DNA of 44,235 nt, taken from the NCBI GenBank assembly GCA_946182825.1, contig CAMGZH010000021.1, positions 1 through 44,235 on the forward strand, in the 5' to 3' direction. This document shows positions 9,589 to 17,644 of the stretch, piece by piece. Within the stretch, counting starts at the first letter, position 1; every line of letters starts with the position of its first letter. The notes under the pieces were generated by a model. It was not told the DNA's origin. It worked only from the letters and a program-made list of their open reading frames with translations, and made no database searches. The stretch is from an uncultured Lachnospiraceae bacterium (lineage in GTDB: Bacteria > Bacillota > Clostridia > Lachnospirales > Lachnospiraceae). The translations under genes were made by a program, and so were the position numbers.

Positions 9589-9618
9589 TTGATAAAATGT
9601 GCCAGTCAATGTTATAGT
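9589..9618 (+). promoter_or_regulatory. Promoter for the third chemoreceptor
   Basis: TTGATA (9589-9594), an 18-base spacer ending TGT, and TATAGT (9613-9618): an extended -10 with a fair -35, 40 bases before the start codon. Confidence 0.65.
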
Positions 9619-9658
9619 TTTTCTCATTCGGAAAAATATAGGATTTAGAGGAGATGTT

Positions 9659-11716
9659 ATGAAAAAAAACAGGACAAACAGTCGCGTCGGAAAACTGGGA
9701 ATTCGGGTGGCACTGCTGCTGTTGGCAGTGATTCCGCTGTTGATCTCAGTGGTTTCCATCAGTCTGATCTTCAGCATCAGCATCAGTAAGGAGTTGGAGA
9801 AGTCAACAGAGCATGCCATGCAGTCCGTAATCGAGAAGACCGGTGAGAGTTTTGATTATGCGACAGAGCGTAATGAAGATACCCTGTATGATTATGCACA
9901 GGTTCCTGTCATTAAAGAGGCTTTGCAGCATCCGGAGGATAAGAAGATCGTTGCGAAGGCCCAGGCGTATACGGAGAATATCTATGCCAAGCTGGAAGGC
10001 TGGGAAGGTATCTATGCAGCAAGCTGGGATACACAGCTGATCACCCATAACAACACAGAGGTCGTGGGCAAGGTCATGCGTGAAGGTGACAGCAGAACGG
10101 AGCTTCAGAATGCATTGAAGAGCACGGACGGCGTCTATAACGTGGGAATCATAAAATCACCTGCATCCGGTAAGATCATTATCTCTATGTATGCTCCCGT
10201 TTTTGATGATAATAAGAATATCATCGGTTATGTCGGTGGCGGAACCTTCGTAGATAATGTTGCAGGTAAGATCGCAGATGTATCCTCTCTGGATATTAAG
10301 TCAGCCTACGTATACTTCTCGGATCTTGATGCCAATATGCTCTATAATCCGGATGAGTCCAAGATCGGAACCAAGGTTCAGAATAAGCCGATCAATGATA
10401 TGGCAGCGGCATTAAAGAGTGGCAAGAAATACACCTCTGGTTTCATTGCATATACCAGAGAAGGTATTTCCAAGTATGCTGCCTACTATGTAGGTAAATC
10501 CGGACAGTACATTGCGGTCCTTACGGCCAACCAGGAAGATATCATGGCAAGCACCAATGCTCTGGTGAAGACAACGGTGGTGATCAGTATTGTATTTATT
10601 GCGGTATTCATTGCTCTTGCCCTGTTTGTATCTACGAAGATGGCGAAGCCACTTACCGGTGTTGCAAATGTTATTGCGAAGCTTAGTACCGGTGATGTGA
10701 CGGTAGAGTGTAACGAAAAGTCCAGCATTACCGAGATTGCAAGCGTGGTTTCTGCAATCGGTATTCTGCGTGGGGCATTGCATGATTCCATGGGAAATGT
10801 CAATCAGTCTGCCGGTCAGCTGAATGAGGCCATTGAGTCCGTGGATTCCATGACAACACAGAATGCGGAGTCCATCAGTCAGATCAATTTTGCCATCGAT
10901 GACGTGGCCAAGACATCCCAGGCTGTGGCAGAGAGTGCTCAGGTTATGGCAGAAAAGGCTTCGGAGCTTGGACAGGAAATGGATGCCCTTGAGAATAACG
11001 TCAATGAGCTTCATTCTGCATCGACTGCTATTAAGGCGGCTAATACAGAGGCAACCGACTGCATGTCATCCGTATATGAAGGCGCCAAGGAAAGTGTAAA
11101 TGCTGTAAAAGATATCTCTGAGAAGATCGCAGAGACCAATGAGGCGATTGAAGGAATCGGTAATGCAATTCAGGCAATTGAATCCATCGCTTCCCAGACC
11201 AACCTTCTGTCACTGAATGCTTCCATTGAGGCGGCAAGAGCAGGAGAAGCCGGTCGTGGATTTGCAGTGGTTGCAGATGAGATCCGGGATCTGGCAGATT
11301 CTTCCGCTGAATCAGCCAAGGAGATCAAGGCCATCATCGAGAACGTTATGGATCTCTCTGAGGAGACGGTAGAGATTTCCAACCGTGTTTCTGATACCAT
11401 TATGCAGGAGCAGGCGGATATCCAGAATACACAGGATAAGTTCTCTGTCCTCTCTGAGTCCGTGGATGATTCCCTTGTCCGGATCAATTCCATCCGTGAT
11501 ATGACGGTTGCATTAGAGGAGATCAAGGAGATCATTACCAACTCCACTACGGATCTTGGCGCAATCTCCGAAGAGCTGGGTGCATCTGCTGAGGAAGTGG
11601 CTGCTTCCTGTCAGACCGTATCCGATGCCTGCGAGGATACACAGGAGTCCGCAGAGCAGATGCGTAAGGCGAATGAAAACGTGACGGATGCCATCGACTT
11701 CTTCAAGTTATCATAA
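9659..11716 (+). CDS. Methyl-accepting chemotaxis protein
   Basis: A 685-residue chemoreceptor. The first membrane helix is at about 13-38, a Cache-type extracytoplasmic sensor covers about 40-300 (with [13 protein letters not shown] and [12 protein letters not shown]), the second helix is at about 304-325, and HAMP and the methyl-accepting coiled coil follow. The hairpin tip ([20 protein letters not shown]) lies near residue 510 and is almost identical to that of the upstream receptor. It would report an unknown ligand to CheA/CheW. An in-frame ATG at 9599 would start inside the promoter. The ATG at 9659 has AGAGGAG five bases upstream and gives the expected N-terminus, so it is chosen. Confidence 0.95.
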   Translation: MKKNRTNSRVGKLGIRVALLLLAVIPLLISVVSISLIFSISISKELEKSTEHAMQSVIEKTGESFDYATERNEDTLYDYAQVPVIKEALQHPEDKKIVAKAQAYTENIYAKLEGWEGIYAASWDTQLITHNNTEVVGKVMREGDSRTELQNALKSTDGVYNVGIIKSPASGKIIISMYAPVFDDNKNIIGYVGGGTFVDNVAGKIADVSSLDIKSAYVYFSDLDANMLYNPDESKIGTKVQNKPINDMAAALKSGKKYTSGFIAYTREGISKYAAYYVGKSGQYIAVLTANQEDIMASTNALVKTTVVISIVFIAVFIALALFVSTKMAKPLTGVANVIAKLSTGDVTVECNEKSSITEIASVVSAIGILRGALHDSMGNVNQSAGQLNEAIESVDSMTTQNAESISQINFAIDDVAKTSQAVAESAQVMAEKASELGQEMDALENNVNELHSASTAIKAANTEATDCMSSVYEGAKESVNAVKDISEKIAETNEAIEGIGNAIQAIESIASQTNLLSLNASIEAARAGEAGRGFAVVADEIRDLADSSAESAKEIKAIIENVMDLSEETVEISNRVSDTIMQEQADIQNTQDKFSVLSESVDDSLVRINSIRDMTVALEEIKEIITNSTTDLGAISEELGASAEEVAASCQTVSDACEDTQESAEQMRKANENVTDAIDFFKLS

Positions 11717-11723
11717 AGAGTCC

Positions 11724-11751
11724 TTGCATTCTTACAGTAAAGTGTTAAACT
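11724..11751 (+). promoter_or_regulatory. Promoter for the TPP riboswitch/thiC unit
   Basis: TTGCAT (11724-11729), a 16-base spacer ending TGT, then TAAACT (11746-11751), an extended -10 type. Transcription would begin about 15 bases before the riboswitch. Confidence 0.5.
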
Positions 11752-11771
11752 TAACAAGGATAATATTAGAC

Positions 11772-11852
11772 AAAGGGAGCCAAATGGCTGAGAGGTGCAA
11801 GTGAGCACGACCTTTATTACCTGATCCGGGTCATACCGGCGTAGGGATGTCG
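11772..11852 (+). ncRNA. TPP riboswitch (THI element)
   Basis: The diagnostic conserved words occur in order: GGGAGCC, GGCTGAGAGGTG, ACCTGATCCGGGTCATACC and GGCGTAGGGATG. These form the thiamin pyrophosphate aptamer with its pyrimidine-sensing and pyrophosphate-sensing helices. It precedes thiC, its commonest partner, and is followed by a terminator hairpin. The layout fits premature termination when TPP is bound. Confidence 0.95.
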
Positions 11853-11882
11853 ATCGCGTTTTATCACGAGTTGAAGGATAGA

Positions 11883-11915
11883 AGCGGCACTCTGCGGGGT
11901 GTCGCTTTTTGTTTT
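11883..11915 (+). terminator. Riboswitch-controlled terminator upstream of thiC
   Basis: AGCGGCAC pairs with GTGTCGCT (one G-U pair) around an 8-base loop, followed by TTTTGTTTT. It lies 30 bases after the aptamer and 90 bases before thiC, so it is the likely expression platform. Confidence 0.8.
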
Positions 11916-12003
11916 GCATTAAGCGCCTCCCCCTTTGTCTGGGCAAAGGACATGGTCTATCGGGAGCACCACTTTAGACCGCAGAAAGGAGTCGTAAGGT
12001 ACT

Positions 12004-13329
12004 ATGGAAAAGAAAATGGAGCGTACATACGCAACACAGATGGACGCAGCAAGAAGGGGCATTGTTACGCCGGAGATGGAGATCGTTGCCAAAAAGGAGA
12101 ATCTTCCGGTGGAGAAGATCCGTGCGCTGGTGGCAGAGGGCAAGGTGGCGATTCCTGCCAACAAGCTGCACAAGTGCTTGGATCCCAACGGAATTGGAAG
12201 CGCTCTTAAGACAAAGATCAATGTCAATCTCGGTGTCAGCAGAGACTGCAAGGACTATGACATTGAGATGAAGAAGGTTATGAATGCAGTGGATCTGGGG
12301 GCTGAGGCAATTATGGATCTGTCCAGTCACGGTAACACCGAGCCCTTCCGTGTGAAGCTGACACAGGAGTGTCCGGCTATGATCGGAACGGTTCCGGTGT
12401 ATGATGCGGTCATTCATTACCAGAGAGACCTGAACACTCTGTCTGCTCATGATTTTGTGGATGTGGTACGTCTTCATGCTCAGAACGGTGTGGATTTTGT
12501 CACCATTCATTGTGGCATCACCAAGAAGACCATTGAGGAGATCAAAGCCGGAAAGCGTAAGATGAATCTGGTGTCCCGGGGTGGCTCGCTGATCTTTGCC
12601 TGGATGTCTATGACGGGAGAAGAGAATCCGTTCTACGAGTACTACGATGAGATCCTTGATATCTGCCGCGAATATGATGTGACCGTCTCCTTGGGGGATG
12701 CATGTCGTCCGGGTTGCCTGGCGGATGCTACAGACTCCTGTCAGATCGGGGAGCTGCTTCGCCTTGGGGAGCTCACCGAGAGAGCCTGGGAGAAGGATGT
12801 ACAGGTCATGGTGGAGGGACCCGGACATGTGCCGATGGATCAGATCGCTGCCAATATGAAGATCCAGCAGACCATCTGCCACGGAGCTCCCTTCTATGTG
12901 TTGGGACCTCTGGTTACCGATATTGCACCGGGTTATGATCATATTACAGCAGCCATCGGTGGAGCCATTGCAGCAATGAACGGAGCTGCTTTCCTTTGCT
13001 ATGTAACTCCCGCTGAGCATTTGGCACTTCCCAATGTGGAGGATACAAGGAACGGAATCATAGCTTCCAAAATCGCGGCTCATGCGGCAGATATTGCCAA
13101 GGGCTTACCGGGAGCCAGAGAGATTGACGATAAGATGGCAGATGCCCGACGCGCCCTGGATTGGGAAGAGCAGTGGAAATACTGTCTGGATCCGCAGACA
13201 GCCAAAGCGATCCGCGAAGATCGCCTGCCGGAGGATGATCACAGCGAAGCCTGCTCCATGTGTGGAAAGTTCTGCGCCGTAAGATCCATCAATAAGGCGC
13301 TGGCAGGAGAGATGATCGATATCCTGTAA
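12004..13329 (+). CDS. thiC: Phosphomethylpyrimidine synthase ThiC
   Basis: A 441-residue radical-SAM enzyme that rearranges aminoimidazole ribotide into HMP-P, the pyrimidine half of thiamin. Recognisable stretches are TQMDAARRG at the N-terminus, [64 protein letters not shown] and [15 protein letters not shown]. The cluster-binding cysteines are at 417, 420 and 424 (CSMCGKFC), spaced C-x2-C-x3-C in the C-terminal tail. The length suits clostridial ThiC. TPP should repress it through the riboswitch. No thiD, thiE or thiM is next to it; the other thiamin gene in the window is the transporter thiT near 32.7 kb. Confidence 0.97.
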   Translation: MEKKMERTYATQMDAARRGIVTPEMEIVAKKENLPVEKIRALVAEGKVAIPANKLHKCLDPNGIGSALKTKINVNLGVSRDCKDYDIEMKKVMNAVDLGAEAIMDLSSHGNTEPFRVKLTQECPAMIGTVPVYDAVIHYQRDLNTLSAHDFVDVVRLHAQNGVDFVTIHCGITKKTIEEIKAGKRKMNLVSRGGSLIFAWMSMTGEENPFYEYYDEILDICREYDVTVSLGDACRPGCLADATDSCQIGELLRLGELTERAWEKDVQVMVEGPGHVPMDQIAANMKIQQTICHGAPFYVLGPLVTDIAPGYDHITAAIGGAIAAMNGAAFLCYVTPAEHLALPNVEDTRNGIIASKIAAHAADIAKGLPGAREIDDKMADARRALDWEEQWKYCLDPQTAKAIREDRLPEDDHSEACSMCGKFCAVRSINKALAGEMIDIL

Positions 13330-13368
13330 GAAAAACAGGGTGCGTTTGCAGATATTAAAGAAAAGATC

Positions 13369-13422
13369 AGCTGTTGCTTGGATTGAAGGGACTGACGCAA
13401 TCCAAAGCGGCAGCTTTTTTTT
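13369..13422 (+). terminator. Intrinsic terminator after thiC
   Basis: A long stem, AGCTGTTGCTTGGATT with AATCCAAAGCGGCAGCT (G-U pairs and one bulge), is followed by eight T. Confidence 0.88.
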
Positions 13423-13480
13423 ACTCAGCTGGGGGATAAATCCCTGCCTGATAAGATCTTTTCCTTAAAACGGGAAAAAC

Positions 13481-13509
13481 TTGCAGAGGAGCCCATTGGT
13501 TGCTAAAAT
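13481..13509 (+). promoter_or_regulatory. Promoter for the mtnN-lipid operon
   Basis: TTGCAG (13481-13486), a 17-base spacer ending TGC, and TAAAAT (13504-13509), an extended -10. It is about 90 bases before mtnN and is the only good promoter seen for the five genes that follow. Confidence 0.6.
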
Positions 13510-13600
13510 GTATAAAGTTAGGCACATAAAAGAAAGTTGTAACATTTTTTCGAATGAAACGTTATATATATGACGGAACAAAAATGAAAAGGAGAAGGAT

Positions 13601-14287
13601 ATGAGGATCGGAATCATCGGTGCCATGCAGATCGAAGTAGATAATCTGAAAAAACACCTGAGTCATACGACAGAGGAAGTCGTAAGCGGAGTAACCTTCA
13701 CATCGGGAACCGTAGAAGGGGTAGAAGTCGTTGCGGCAGTCAGTGGAGTAGGAAAGGTATTTGCCGCCATCTGTGCAGAGGCAATGATCTTGACCTACAA
13801 GGTAGACTGTGTGATCAATATCGGAGTGGCAGGTACGCTTTGCGATGAACTCGGGGTAATGGACGTGGCGATCGCAGACCGTGTGGTACAGCACGATATG
13901 AATACATCGGCATTGGGAGATCCTGTAGGACTGTTATCCGGATTGAACGAGGTCTATCTGCCGGCGGATGCAAATCTGGTAGAGGGTATCCGTAAAGTCG
14001 TTGAGGCAAAGGGAATCCATCATAAGGTGGGAACCATTGCAACCGGCGATCTTTTCCTTTCCAAGGACAGCACAAAGGCAAAGCTTCATGAGAACTTTGG
14101 AGCCATCGCAGGCGAGATGGAAGGTGCAAGCATCGGACAGGTCTGCTATGTGAACAAGGTACCTTTTACCATCCTTCGCAGCATTTCCGATGGTAAGGGA
14201 GCTGAGATGGATTATCAGACCTTTGCGGTTAAGGCAGCTCAGGTCGGCATCGAGATCATCTTAGACTTTATCAAGAGTGTGGCATAA
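13601..14287 (+). CDS. mtnN: 5'-methylthioadenosine/S-adenosylhomocysteine nucleosidase
   Basis: A 228-residue nucleosidase of the PNP/UDP family. It cleaves adenine from methylthioadenosine and S-adenosylhomocysteine, clearing products of SAM chemistry and feeding the methyl cycle. Visible landmarks are MRIGIIGAMQIEVD (catalytic Glu12), VINIGVAGTL, the GEMEGAS substrate loop and SISDGKG, with the catalytic Asp. AAAAGGAG precedes the ATG. The stop is three bases before the PAP2 gene, so it appears to be the first gene of the phosphatidylethanolamine operon. The family is certain; the link to lipid synthesis is inferred from position. Confidence 0.96.
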   Translation: MRIGIIGAMQIEVDNLKKHLSHTTEEVVSGVTFTSGTVEGVEVVAAVSGVGKVFAAICAEAMILTYKVDCVINIGVAGTLCDELGVMDVAIADRVVQHDMNTSALGDPVGLLSGLNEVYLPADANLVEGIRKVVEAKGIHHKVGTIATGDLFLSKDSTKAKLHENFGAIAGEMEGASIGQVCYVNKVPFTILRSISDGKGAEMDYQTFAVKAAQVGIEIILDFIKSVA

Positions 14288-14290
14288 TTC

Positions 14291-14968
14291 ATGAAAAAAG
14301 AACCCACACTGATCAGATTTATCAAGTGGCTGTTACCGGGATATGCCGTTGCACCTCTTGCAATTGCACTTCTGGTGAACGGCCTTGGCTATTTTGGGAT
14401 CCAGCAGCTTGGCGGTTACCTGTATTATTATGATTTTTCAACACCTCTGGATCATGCCCTGCCCTTTGTGCCGGGGTTCATGTATATCTATGTGTTGGCT
14501 TTTGTACAGTGGATCATTGGATTTTTGTCCTGTGGCAGGGAGGGAAGGCAGTTCTGTTATCGATATATGAGCGCAGAACTTGTTGCCAAGGTAATCACAC
14601 TGGCATGTTTTCTTCTGCTACCGTCCACCATTGTGCGGCCACAGATCACCGGAAGCGGATTGACGGCATTTCTGTCGAATTTTATTTATGGAGCAGATGC
14701 GCCGGTGAACCTGTTTCCGTCCATTCACTGTCTGGAAAGCTATTTCTGTATGCGAGTAGCGTTCCGGCAGAAGAAGACCGGAAGGGTCTATCCGTGGATC
14801 ACCGGTATTTTTTCGATCCTGGTATTTGCATCCGTTGTGCTGGTGAAGCAGCATGTGGTCGTTGATATTGTTGGCGGAATCCTGGTTTTCGAGTTGGGAC
14901 TTTTCCTTACGAGAAAACATGACTTTGGCAGGTTCTATCGTAAGCTGGAGTTAGGTAAAAATGGATAA
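14291..14968 (+). CDS. PAP2-family membrane phosphatase
   Basis: A 225-residue protein with about six membrane helices. The PAP2 catalytic set is present in compact form: RP in STIVRP near residue 116, PSIHC at 143-147 with the proton-handling His146, and H188-x3-D192 in KQHVVVDIVGG. PAP2 enzymes dephosphorylate lipid phosphates such as phosphatidate, phosphatidylglycerol phosphate or undecaprenyl pyrophosphate, with the active site usually facing outward. It starts three bases after mtnN and overlaps the next gene by 8 bases, so the two are translationally coupled. In this operon the likely substrate is a phospholipid or prenyl phosphate, which is inference. Confidence 0.82.
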   Translation: MKKEPTLIRFIKWLLPGYAVAPLAIALLVNGLGYFGIQQLGGYLYYYDFSTPLDHALPFVPGFMYIYVLAFVQWIIGFLSCGREGRQFCYRYMSAELVAKVITLACFLLLPSTIVRPQITGSGLTAFLSNFIYGADAPVNLFPSIHCLESYFCMRVAFRQKKTGRVYPWITGIFSILVFASVVLVKQHVVVDIVGGILVFELGLFLTRKHDFGRFYRKLELGKNG

Positions 14969-15998
14969 AAAGAAAGTAATGTGGACGCTGGTAGCCATTG
15001 TTTTGGCAGTGGTGAGCGTTTTGGCGGTTTTCTCACAGGCAGGGAGTCTCTCCATTGCAGATCTTCGTAAGACCCTGCACAATGCCGATGTGGGATGGTT
15101 GATCGCATCAGCGGTTTCAAGTTTAGGTTTTATATTTTTTGAAGGTGAGGCGATCTTGTCCATCCTGCGGAATGTGGGATATAAGAGAGGGCATGGCGAG
15201 GGATTTTTGTATGCGGCCGGAGATGTTTACTTTTCGGCAATAACGCCATCGGCTTCCGGCGGTCAGCCGGCAAGCGCCTATTTTATGATGCGAAGCGGAA
15301 TTCCGGGATCTGTGGTGACAGCCACTCTGATTCTGAATCTGGTGATGTACACTGCCGGTATTTTAACGGTAGGAGCTTTTTGTGTGATCGTAGATCCTAC
15401 AGCGTTTTTGCATTTTCATCTGATATCACGTATATTAATAATTGCGGGTTATTTGATCCTTGCACTTTTAGCTGTTATATTTGTACTGTTACTGGTGAAG
15501 CAGTCCATTCTGGAGAGTATCTGTATCCGACTCTTCCGGTTCCTGCATAAGATTCATCTTATGCGGCATCCTGAGCGCAGGATCGCCAAGTTGGAGCATT
15601 ACATGGAAGAGTACGCAGACTGCGTTGCACAGATGGGTGGAAATAAGAAGGTCTTTCTTCACTGCTATCTGTGGAATCTCGCCCAGAGGGTCTCGCAGAT
15701 CACCGTATCGGTTTTTATGTTTTTAGCCACAGGGGGAGCGGCGAAAAATGCTTTTTCACTGTGGGTAACACAGGCTTTGGTTGCTATCGGTTCGAACTGC
15801 GTTCCAATCCCAGGAGGAATGGGCGTTGCGGATTATCTGATGATCGATGGTTTCCGGAACCAAATGTCGCACGTGGCTGCCACACAGCTAGAGCTTTTGA
15901 GCCGTAGCATGGCTTTTTACGTAAGTGTTCTAGTCAGTGGCCTTACAGTATTGATTGGATATTTCGTTTGTAAGAAACGTCCAAAAAGGGAACAGTAA
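14961..15998 (+). CDS. Flippase-like (UPF0104/LPG synthase TM) membrane protein
   Basis: A 345-residue protein with about eight membrane helices. It matches the lysylphosphatidylglycerol synthase transmembrane / AglD-type family: an early LSIADLRKTL segment, then the hallmark TPSASGGQPASAYFMMRSG near residues 95-112 and the late PIPGGMGVADY motif near 285-295. In MprF this module flips a lipid across the membrane; the cytoplasmic aminoacyl-transferase domain of MprF is absent here. The start overlaps the PAP2 stop (ATGGATAA). Together with PssA and Psd it could move or modify an aminophospholipid, but stand-alone members are poorly characterised. Confidence 0.85.
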   Translation: MDKKKVMWTLVAIVLAVVSVLAVFSQAGSLSIADLRKTLHNADVGWLIASAVSSLGFIFFEGEAILSILRNVGYKRGHGEGFLYAAGDVYFSAITPSASGGQPASAYFMMRSGIPGSVVTATLILNLVMYTAGILTVGAFCVIVDPTAFLHFHLISRILIIAGYLILALLAVIFVLLLVKQSILESICIRLFRFLHKIHLMRHPERRIAKLEHYMEEYADCVAQMGGNKKVFLHCYLWNLAQRVSQITVSVFMFLATGGAAKNAFSLWVTQALVAIGSNCVPIPGGMGVADYLMIDGFRNQMSHVAATQLELLSRSMAFYVSVLVSGLTVLIGYFVCKKRPKREQ

Positions 15999-15999
15999 A

Positions 16000-16707
16000 A
16001 TGATTGGTTATTACAACTATACAGTTTGGCTCACCTATATGTCTTTATTATCAGCGGTTATGGGAATTCTCGTTTCCCTTCACGGAGGGGGACATCCGTA
16101 TTGGGGCATCTTTTTCCTGATGTTCTCAGGATTCTGCGATGCCTTCGACGGAAGGGTTGCCCGTTCCAAGAAGAACCGGACAGAGGTGGAAAAGGGATTT
16201 GGTATTCAGATCGATTCTCTGTCGGATCTGGTTGCCTTTGGTGTTCTGCCGGCTTGTATCGGTGAGGCAATGGGACAGAGCGGTCCCGGAATCGCAGGGG
16301 TGACTCGTCTGAAATTTCATGGCAACAATCTGATCTGGATCTCAGCACTGATGCTGGCAGTGATGATGTGGTATTGCCTTGCGGCTCTGATCCGTCTTGC
16401 CTACTTCAATGTAATGGAAGAGGAGCGACAGAAGACAGAGGGAGGCTGCCGTAAGACCTATGAGGGGCTTCCTGTGACTTCATCTGCGTTGATCTTTCCG
16501 ACCATTCTGTTGTTGCAGTATGTAACGACCTTTGATATTACGATTTTATATTTTATTGCTCTGATTGTTACAGGATTCTTATTCCTGTCCAAGATCAAGA
16601 TCTGTAAGCCAGGGCTTCGTGGTATCCTGTTTATGGTTGCCTTCGGAATCGCAGAGGGGGTTCTGCTCCTTTTGGGTATGATCCTCGTTAAACACGTACA
16701 CATTTAG
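16000..16707 (+). CDS. pssA: CDP-diacylglycerol-serine O-phosphatidyltransferase
   Basis: A 235-residue membrane enzyme of the CDP-alcohol phosphatidyltransferase family. The catalytic motif is complete: D47-x2-D50-G-x2-A-R, then G, D72 and D76, read from DAFDGRVAR and QIDSLSDLVAFG. It should join serine to CDP-diacylglycerol to make phosphatidylserine. The serine choice rests on the class of sequence and on psd lying directly downstream. A longer frame starts at 15955 inside the upstream gene, but the ATG at 16000 sits one base after the previous stop and begins the normal short N-terminus, so that start is used. About six further membrane helices follow the motif. Confidence 0.92.
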   Translation: MIGYYNYTVWLTYMSLLSAVMGILVSLHGGGHPYWGIFFLMFSGFCDAFDGRVARSKKNRTEVEKGFGIQIDSLSDLVAFGVLPACIGEAMGQSGPGIAGVTRLKFHGNNLIWISALMLAVMMWYCLAALIRLAYFNVMEEERQKTEGGCRKTYEGLPVTSSALIFPTILLLQYVTTFDITILYFIALIVTGFLFLSKIKICKPGLRGILFMVAFGIAEGVLLLLGMILVKHVHI

Positions 16708-16718
16708 TAGGAGAAGAC

Positions 16719-17537
16719 ATGGCTTCAGGCGTTGAATTTTTATATGGAACCATTCCGGGGCGCATCCTTTTGAAGCTGTTAACAGCCCGAAAGGTATCAA
16801 AACTTGCCGGACGGTTTCTGGACAGTTCCGCATCGAAATTTCTGATCCGTCCCTTCGTGGAGAAGAACGGCATTGATCTTACCGAATGTGAGTTTTCGGA
16901 ATTTCGTTGCTTTAACGATTGTTTTACCAGGAGATTAAAGCGGGAGCTTCGCCCCATCGACCGGGAGGCGTCCCATTTGATCTCGCCCTGTGACGGTCTC
17001 CTTCGGGTTTGGTCCATTCAGGATGATTTCGTTCTTCCGGTGAAGGAAAGCGAATACCGTATCTCGGATCTGTTACGCTCCGAGGAAAAGGCACAGATGT
17101 TCAAGGATGGCTATTGCCTGGTATTTCGTCTGTGTGTGAACCACTATCACAGATATTGCTACATCGATGATGGAAAAAAGGGTGAGAATTATTTTATCCC
17201 GGGGAAGCTTCATACCGTTCGCCCCATTGCCCTTCGTTCGGTTCCGGTCTTTACCGAGAACTGTAGAGAGTATACCCTGATGGAGACGGAGAATTTCGGT
17301 TGGGTGACTCAGATCGAAGTAGGTGCGATGCTGGTTGGTAAGATTGCAAACCTTCACGGCAGTGGTCACATGACAAGAGGAGAAGAGAAGGGCAAGTTCT
17401 TATACGGAGGCTCCACCATTGTGGTTCTCCTGCAAAAGGATGCCGTTACCCTTCGCGAGGATCTTTGGGAAGCAACGGCAAAAGGTGAAGAGGTGCCCGT
17501 TCGCATGGGCGAATGTATTGGTTGGAAGGAACTGTGA
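16719..17537 (+). CDS. psd: Phosphatidylserine decarboxylase proenzyme
   Basis: A 272-residue proenzyme. It is cleaved autocatalytically before the serine of a GGST motif (Ser232, in LYGGSTIVVL), which becomes the pyruvoyl group of the alpha subunit. The beta chain holds SPCDGLL, FRLCVNHYHRYCY and the catalytic-site segment PVFTENCREY. It converts phosphatidylserine to phosphatidylethanolamine at the membrane. It starts 11 bases after pssA with AGGAGA upstream and is the last gene of the operon. Its stop codon is part of the terminator stem. Confidence 0.95.
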   Translation: MASGVEFLYGTIPGRILLKLLTARKVSKLAGRFLDSSASKFLIRPFVEKNGIDLTECEFSEFRCFNDCFTRRLKRELRPIDREASHLISPCDGLLRVWSIQDDFVLPVKESEYRISDLLRSEEKAQMFKDGYCLVFRLCVNHYHRYCYIDDGKKGENYFIPGKLHTVRPIALRSVPVFTENCREYTLMETENFGWVTQIEVGAMLVGKIANLHGSGHMTRGEEKGKFLYGGSTIVVLLQKDAVTLREDLWEATAKGEEVPVRMGECIGWKEL

Positions 17538-17558
17538 TTATTTTCACAGTTCCTTTTC
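17526..17558 (+). terminator. Terminator overlapping the psd stop codon
   Basis: AAGGAACTGTGA pairs perfectly with TCACAGTTCCTT around a 6-base loop, followed by a short T-rich run. The TGA of psd lies in the 5' arm. Confidence 0.8.
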
Positions 17559-17569
17559 TGTTACGGAAG

Positions 17570-17578
17570 TGTTAGAAT
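17570..17578 (+). promoter_or_regulatory. Extended -10 promoter for the PutP-type symporter
   Basis: TG-T-TAGAAT (hexamer 17573-17578), about 67 bases before the start. No good -35 is seen; that position is occupied by the psd terminator arm. Confidence 0.45.
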
Positions 17579-17603
17579 GAGTGGGATACTTTTATACAGT
17601 AAC

Positions 17604-17629
17604 GCAATATTGCAATATCGCAATATTGC
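17604..17629 (+). promoter_or_regulatory. Twin GCAATATTGC palindromes in the symporter leader
   Basis: Two perfect copies of the 10-base palindrome GCAATATTGC (17604-17613 and 17620-17629) have centres 16 bases apart and share a linking AATATC. They lie between the promoter and the ribosome site (AAAGGA). The layout fits an operator for a dimeric repressor. Confidence 0.5.
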
Positions 17630-17644
17630 AAGAAAGGAATAGTT

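Noticed and set aside
9599-9658. Upstream ATG for the third chemoreceptor
   Set aside because: It falls between the -35 and -10 of the promoter, so it would not be in the mRNA.
11974-13083. 369-codon minus-strand frame opposite thiC
   Set aside because: It is a shadow of the conserved thiC frame and rich in His/Leu/Ser as expected from antisense reading.
13601-14287. General purine nucleoside phosphorylase for the first gene of the lipid operon
   Set aside because: Glu12 in GAMQIEVD, the GEMEGAS loop and SISDGKG fit MTA/SAH nucleosidase specifically.
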